From: Labia minor
Taxonomy: Eukaryota > Arthropoda > Insecta > Dermaptera > Spongiphoridae
Direction: 5' to 3'
Length of the DNA stretch: 64,000 bases
Assembly: GCA_963082975.1 (NCBI GenBank)
Contig: OY720346.1
Coordinates: 48,089,296-48,153,295 of the forward strand
Numbering within the stretch: the first letter of the stretch is position 1; every line of letters begins with the position of its first letter. Shown piece by piece: positions 58,519 to 64,000 of the stretch. Under the pieces are notes generated by a model, which was given only the letters and a program-made list of their open reading frames with translations, made no database searches and had not been told where the DNA came from. The position numbers and the translations under genes are program-made.

Positions 58519-58890
58519 TCTATAATAATAAAAGCAAGTGTAATGTGTCTGTCTGCCTGTTTGTCTGTTTGACCGAGCTCTCCAGCAAAAACTATCGCAC
58601 GCAGGGACCTGGAATTTTTTACACGGAAGCACAAAGGGGCTGGCCACCAGACCTCGAAGCCCGATTTTCGATTTTTGAATTAGAAAAATTTTAAAAAAAT
58701 TATATCTATAATAATAAAAGCAAGTGTAATGTGACTGTCTGCCTGTTTGTCTGTTTGACCGAGCTCTCCAGCAAAAACTATCGCACGCAGGGACCTGGAA
58801 TTTTTCACACGGAAGCACAAAGGGGCTGGCCACCAGACCTCGAAGCCCGATTTTCGATTTTTGAATTAGAAAAATTTTAAAAAAATTATA
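58519..58890 (+). mobile_element. Tandem pair of Helitron 5' ends (186-bp unit)
   Basis: Two units start TCTATAATAATAAAAGCAAG after an A (58519 and 58705) and run through GTCTGTCTGCCTGTTTG, CGAGCTCTCCAGC, AACTATCGCACGCAGGGACC and GGGGCTGGCCACCAGACC. They differ by only a few bases. TCTATAATAATAAAAG is a typical Helitron 5' terminus. The 107-codon minus-strand frame is this repeat read twice, not a gene. The second unit runs on into 58900-59020, where head motifs of the other Helitron lineage appear inverted. Confidence 0.75.
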
Positions 58891-59284
58891 AAGAATATAT
58901 TATAGGCGGGTAGTGGAAATTATGTAGAACAAAAATATGTCAATAGAGGCGCTGGTGGCGATAATTTGGCGGTAATTTAAATTCTGAGCAATGTGCAGAT
59001 AAAAATCTTTTTATATCTATTGATATTTACAATATCTCAATTGATCTTATTGGCCTTTTAAACTTTGAAAACATTCACATTACGGCTATAATTTAATACT
59101 ATTAATTTTTAAGATTATGTGAGTAAATTATTTTAATTAAGAAAATTTGATCTCATAATTGGATTTTCACGTAAGATTTTAATATATAATATATTTTTTA
59201 ATATTATTTTTATAGTAGTTTAGTGTTATGCTAATTTTATATTTTATTTTTATTTTGTTTACTTTGATTTTTTTTTTAAATAAA

Positions 59285-59906
59285 TTAATAACATTTAAAG
59301 TAGCATAAAAAAATTAATCGAGGCAGGAAAATTGATGGGGTTTGAAATTAATAGTGATAAGACAAAATAATTAGTATCAGAAAGAATAATATTTGAAAAG
59401 AATTTAAATCGAGGTTACAATCTGGATTTTATTATCAAAGGGGTTCAAAATTATTAAATTATTAATTGTATTATATGGGTGGGAGGCATGGTCTATAACC
59501 CTGGGAGATGAGAATAGATTCAGAGTATTTGAGAATAGGATTCTTCCCAGCATTTATGGGCCAAAGAAAGATGAGGACACCGGGGAATAGCGGAGACTGC
59601 ATAACAAAGAATTGCATGACCTCTATGCATCTCTAGATATAGGTCATAAAATAGAGAAGGCTGGGATCGGCAGGGCACATGGCTAGAATGGGAGAGGAAA
59701 AATATATTGGTGGGGAGTTCGATTGGAAAACGTCTGTGTGGAAGACCAATTGTGAACAGGGTGGACAATGTAGGAAGGAACGTGAGAGAGATGGGACAGG
59801 GTAGGAGTTAGATGGTTATAGCTCAGAATAGGGACACTCGGGGGGGTACAGGGGGCGGGGCCCCCGTCTAGATGCGAAGAGCGACGAAGGAGCTCTGAGC
59901 AGCTAG
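59285..59906 (+). mobile_element. Helitron 3' portion with captured LINE fragment
   Basis: Ends CTCTGAGCAGCTAG (59893-59906) before T, preceded by GGGGGCGGGGCCCCCGTC. The LINE part reads GWEAWSITLGDENRFRVFENRILPSIYGPKKDED and LHNKELHDLYASL in one or two frames. The region before the tail is deleted relative to the 45-kb copy. A possible 5' end is the 58.5-59.0 kb block, but continuity is not proven. Confidence 0.75.
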
Positions 59907-59994
59907 TAGTGAATATAATAATGGAAAAAAAAGTTTTGATTGAAATTTTCTTTAATGTTTTTATGGTACTTTGGCATGTGTTTGAACCAATTAT

Positions 59995-60106
59995 TGAGGC
60001 ACTTTTTACTATCTCTCCAGATGTCGAGATTTTGATGTTTTCATACGTTTTGAAGGTCCCTGGGTCATTTGCACTAAGGTTGAGAAAAATCTCTCTCTCT
60101 CTCTTT

Positions 60107-60152
<46 letters not shown>

Positions 60153-60572
60153 GAATATATAGACGGGATTACCCAAAAACGGTTTGAGCTAGAATAATAA
60201 AATTTGGTATACGGGCATTATTCAAAATTCGTAGTTTTCTATCAACTTTTGAAAAATGTAGCACACCTACCACGTTTTGATTTTTTTTCCTCTAAGCTGA
60301 CCGTAAAAATAAAGATAGGTATATGTTTGATAATTTTTCACATGATTAAAAATTGTATAAATCTGCTATATACAATTTCATCTTGATTGAATCGCTGAAA
60401 GTACCGCAATTAATTTTTTAACACTACAATTCACACGCCAGCACGTGCCGTGGTGCCATCAACAAAGAGCCAAAGGTTTAATAAATATTATTTATTAATT
60501 TTTAATTTATAATTTATAATTAATTAAATTTAATTTAAATATAATATATATTATTTAATGGAGACACTCCAG
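59995..60572 (+). mobile_element. HINE-like hairpin element, microsatellite-expanded copy
   Basis: Starts TTTACTATCTCTCCAG (hairpin decayed), then GTCGAGATTTTGATGTTTTC, a (TC)n-(TG)n-(TATG)n run at 60090-60150, GGTTTGAGCTAGAATAATA and the AT core, ending GGAGACACTCCAG. The 3' inverted element GCGAGATAGT is deleted. The (GT)n tract is far longer than in the 51.6-kb copy. Confidence 0.75.
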
Positions 60573-61330
60573 CTTATTTCCATTCAAATTGAGTAAACTT
60601 CAAAACATAAGTTTTAAACGCATACTAAACAATTTGAAGGATAATATAAGGTTAAGTAAAAAAAAATATTTATTATTATTTCATATGATTTATAAAATTC
60701 CATCCAATCTGAAAAATTATTTAATTGTTAATTTTATTAAATATGTAAAATAAAAAAATTTCTGATAAAATAAATAAAATATATAAATTTATTTACTCAA
60801 ATTAATAATAAATAACATAAAAGTATAAAACAAAATTCTGATGATGACGTTACTATTATAAAATGATCATAAAGTTGAATAAAAGTTTATTTTGTTGTTA
60901 ATAATAAATAACTTCCCTCTCTCTCTCTTTAATCTTTTTGAATTTATTATTAATTTTCAGTTACATTTATAAATTGAAAGTTGTTATTAAAAAAAAAATT
61001 TCAGATTGAATCTACAAATAATACAATAATTCAGTCCAATCTTTAAATCTAATAATAATTTAAAATCATGGAAATTAAAATAGGAGTTTTTATAAATTTA
61101 ATATTGAACACAGGACAAAAAAATAAAAATAATTAAAATATAAATAGAGTTTTTTAAAACGTTTTTCTCATGGACTAAAAAAATGTGTAAATTTAAGAAA
61201 ATAATAATTCTATTAAAATTTCTTACATATTAAGATACAAGTTTTGAGCCTTGTTTGAGAATGACTAATTTTCAAATGGAAATATATTGATTTTTAATTT
61301 TAATAATAATAATAACAATAATAGCCACGA
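60573..61330. other. AT-rich spacer, no gene
   Basis: Low-complexity sequence. TTTCATATGATTTATAAAATT, TTATTTAATTGTTAATTTTA and TTTCTGATAAAATAAATAAA at 60680-60790 recur at 61767-61870, so this is a dispersed or duplicated AT-rich repeat on either side of the hAT MITE. Confidence 0.5.
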
Positions 61331-61338
61331 CTTACTTG

Positions 61339-61632
61339 CAGGGGCGGATTTAGGCCTAGGCAGAATAGGCTATTAGCCGTAATTTCAGGGGGCCCGTAAA
61401 ACGGTTCAAAAAATCGGGAATTTCCCACTTTTGCGATCAAACTTTTATAAAATTTTCTCAAAATGGTTCTAAAAAAAAGATCACGATTTTTCACTCCTGC
61501 TATATTATTTCAAAAAAGTACTTTTCAATAATAATTTTTTTAAATGAAAAATAAAATAAATAATAGATTTTATGTTATTTTATGGGTGGGGGGCCCTTGC
61601 CTAGGGCCCGAAAATTCCTTAATCCGGCACTG
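61339..61632. mobile_element. hAT MITE (294 bp)
   Basis: Ends CAGGGGCGGATTTAGGCC and (reverse) CAGTGCCGGATTAAGG are imperfect inverted repeats. Flanking octamers cttacttg (61331-61338) and gttacttg (61633-61640) agree at 7 of 8. GGGCCC motifs sit just inside both ends. The minus-strand frame over it is incidental. Confidence 0.85.
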
Positions 61633-62689
61633 GTTACTTGATACCTCAAGTAATAAAAAACGCATCTTTATTTCCTAATTAAATTTAATAATAATTCAAT
61701 TATAATTCTTACATACCTTCAGGGACCCATTTAAATTTTCAATATTGTAGCTCAATTATTATTATTTCATAAAATTTATAAAATTCCATAAAATTTAGAA
61801 AAATTATTTAATTGTTAATTTTATTAAATATGTAAAAAAAAGTTTCTGATAAAATAAATAAAATATATAAATTTTTATTTACTTAATTAATAATAAATAA
61901 CTTAAAAATCGATTGCAATTTTTCATTTGAGCGAATAGGCAGACAGACAGCATGAAATAAAAAGTATAGTGAAATTTATAAAAAAATTTTTTTGATAACT
62001 TCATCTTTACATTCAAATTATATTTAACAAATAAATTATGATTATGATTATTTTTTTTTAATATTAAAATAAAATAAAAAATACGAGTTTGTTAATTATC
62101 AATTAAGGGCGAATCAGGATAGAAAAGAATTTAAAAGAGTTTTTATTTCAGTGAAATCTTCGACATAAATGATAGAAAAATTTCATGTATTAGGAGAATA
62201 TGATCATAAATATATGATGGTCTTTTTGTATTTGTAATGGCTAGATATCATTCATGCACAAATTAGTAATTGTGACTGTTTATTTGTTTTTGTTTTTTTT
62301 TTGTTTAGGAGGTTACGATAATAATTTTAATTAATTCGTAAATAAATAAAAGAGATTTAAGTTTATATAAGATTAATTTTACTATCTTATTCCTTTCTAT
62401 TTATTGAAAACTTCTTAATCTTATTTACGGAGCCTTTCTAAATATACATATACTTTTACTATATATATATGAATATCAAATCTAAAGTATATATATATAT
62501 ACGAGTATTACTTTTTCTCTTTTAGAAATAACATTCATTATCCTTTACTTTACTTTGATAATAAAAGAAATTTCATTAATTAAACGCCTAAAGAGACATA
62601 GATTTATTTTATTTCATAATTAAATCACACTAATTAAAGATTTAGAGGGATTTGAATTTAATTAGTTGCAAGTTTCTCTTTAAATTTAA

Positions 62690-63330
62690 TTAATAAGATG
62701 ATCTAGTGGATGATTCATTATAGACATCTCTCTTTCTCTCTCTACCTGGCATTTTTTTTTCCTCTTTCCTTCTCTCGCTCTTACTTTTCCATCCCCACCC
62801 ACTCCTTTTAATATCTATCTATAATGGGATCCGATGTCAAAGTTATGATATTAAATTCAAATATTGGGCCCTCCCGCTATCTCTCCCCCGCCCTCTTTAT
62901 ATAGGATGAAATTCCTTCGAAACCATCGAGCAGACTAATTCCCTACATAGTTTCCTGATAGAGAAAGACGTTCCCCTTCTTCGGCCAATTACTTGCTTAT
63001 TAAGCTTCAGAGTACTTTGATTGGCTCCAACTATGCCCAAGAGATTTCTCTTCTGTATTATTTTGCCTAGTACCTGGTAATATTTATAGTGATCTCTAAC
63101 GCTGGTCTCAAGTGGCTTCTCTCTCTCTCCCCCACACTATCCTCTTTCTCTCACTCTCTTGGAGCTATCAGAACATAACACAACAAGTAGGTGGATTATT
63201 AATTCACTCGTAAGCGTGAATCCAATTCGCTCGGATCTTATGGAAAGTTCATGAAAGGTCTCTGGGATTAATATTGTAGTCCGTTGTGAAAAGATCCAAT
63301 GAATTATGTATTTAGATTAATATCTGTTTT
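62690..63330. promoter_or_regulatory. GC-richer non-coding island
   Basis: CT-rich tracts frame single-copy sequence with CCATCGAGCAGACTAATTCC, TTCGGCCAATTACTTG (CCAAT-like), GATTGGCTCC and CTCGTAAGCGTGAATCC. CTTTATATAGG at about 62895 could serve as a TATA box. No exon is seen downstream before the window ends. Candidate promoter or enhancer. Confidence 0.3.
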
Positions 63331-63587
63331 GTAACCAAAATGAATTACAACTGTAATTAATAATAGCTACTAAGATATCAAAATATACCTTTAGTTTACT
63401 ACAAATAAACAGTAAAATAAAGATTCACATTATATAATACAAACTATACTCAAATTAGAATATAATTTCACTTCTTTAAAAAAAAATATTCAATTTTGGA
63501 CTAAAAAATTAAATTTAACGGATATAGAAAACTTTTTCTTGACGACCTTTCAATAGGGCACTCACTATTCACTTGGGGGTTCATATA

Positions 63588-63794
63588 TGGATGGAGCAAG
63601 GGAACGGGAAATTTTTACGTTACAGTTGGCAGTACTGTTTCATTCGATTATTTCTCGTTTTTCCTTTGGTTTTAATTTGGTCCAATCTGATTATGAAAAA
63701 GATATACATATCAATTGTGCAGTTTCGAACAACTGCCAGTTCTACAGTGCTGCCAACTGTAATGTCCAAAATTTGCCGTTTTTCTGCGCCACCC
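63588..63794. mobile_element. Tc1/mariner-type MITE
   Basis: Inverted repeats of about 50 bp: left GGATGGAGCAAGGGAACGGG, AAATTTTTACGTTACAGTTGG; right, reversed, GGGTGGCGCAGAAAAACGGC, AAATTTTGGACATTACAGTTGG. Bordered by TA. The two plus-strand frames of 81 and 89 codons lie over it and differ only by frame; no protein family is recognised. Confidence 0.75.
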
Positions 63795-63804
63795 TATATA
63801 TATA

Positions 63805-64000
63805 CGAGAGCGGGGTGAAAAGTTTCCGGCCTGACCAAGAAGAACGATGGATTTAAATTTTTTTTTTCAAGATAGCGAACGATGTCAGCTGGAAGGCTGT
63901 GTGCCACGTTAGCAAACGTTAGACCAAAAACTGCTTCGAAAAAACATTTCTACCGACAATTTGGCACTGTAGGCGTAATCCAAACTAATTTTTGCGTCGA
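63805..64000 (+). mobile_element. Probable mariner element, 5' end, running off the window
   Basis: After TA, CGAGAGCGGGGTGAAAAGTT, TCCGGCCTGACC resembles mariner terminal repeats of the form CGAGGGNGGTTGAAAAGTTTTCGGCCTGAC. From about 63881 a frame reads MSAGRLCATLANVRPKTASK, not clearly transposase. The rest lies outside the window. Confidence 0.55.

Noticed and set aside
58510..58833. A 107-codon protein with an internal repeat (minus strand)
   Set aside because: The repeat is the 186-bp Helitron head duplicated in tandem; the frame ends in poly-tyrosine from the TAA/ATA tract.
63573..63856. Overlapping 81- and 89-codon plus-strand frames as a gene
   Set aside because: They lie over the inverted repeats of a MITE and the start of a mariner-like element, with no recognisable protein.

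Overview
The window is eukaryotic nuclear DNA from an invertebrate. It is very AT-rich, with spliced GT-AG genes, many (TA)n and (GT)n microsatellites, and a dense, diverse transposon load: Helitrons, hAT, mariner, Tigger, MULE, Transib-like, LINEs and tRNA-derived SINEs. An arthropod is most likely; a copepod such as a sea louse is my best guess but is unproven. There are no bacterial genes, CRISPR arrays or rRNA.

The one host gene I can support runs on the minus strand from about 13.9 kb down to 3.6 kb. It is a two-pore cation channel of the TPC1 type. I assembled 19 coding exons whose splice phases agree throughout, giving an open frame of 841 codons plus stop. Both ion-channel repeats, both pore filters and both S4 segments are readable. 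Its introns hold little except a SINE in intron 4 and a dead duplicate of exon 18 in intron 17.

From 14 kb to 64 kb I find no convincing host coding gene. The interval is a nested archive of mobile elements. A MULE with a perfect 9-bp target duplication sits at 14.8-15.7 kb. A Helitron family has captured LINE reverse-transcriptase sequence (about 16.4-19.1, 22.8-23.8, 29.8-31.6, 33.1-35.1, 45.3-48.6 and 59.3-59.9 kb); most copies end at exactly the same hairpin plus CTAG before a T. A Transib-like element with CACAGTG ends and a CGACG duplication lies at 24.2-25.2 kb inside an older repeat. Four copies of a Helentron-like (HINE-like) hairpin element, four hAT-type elements, a Tigger remnant, mariner remnants and MITEs, and several SINEs complete it.

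Between the repeats lie short, less AT-rich, non-coding islands (for example near 19.5, 26.9, 29.0, 38.3, 39.5, 43.0, 49.3, 57.0 and 63.0 kb). With the absence of exons, these suggest a gene desert or a giant intron with regulatory elements, but that is inference. Coordinates of TPC1 exons are base-precise from visible splice sites; repeat borders are precise where a target duplication or terminal motif is cited and approximate elsewhere.
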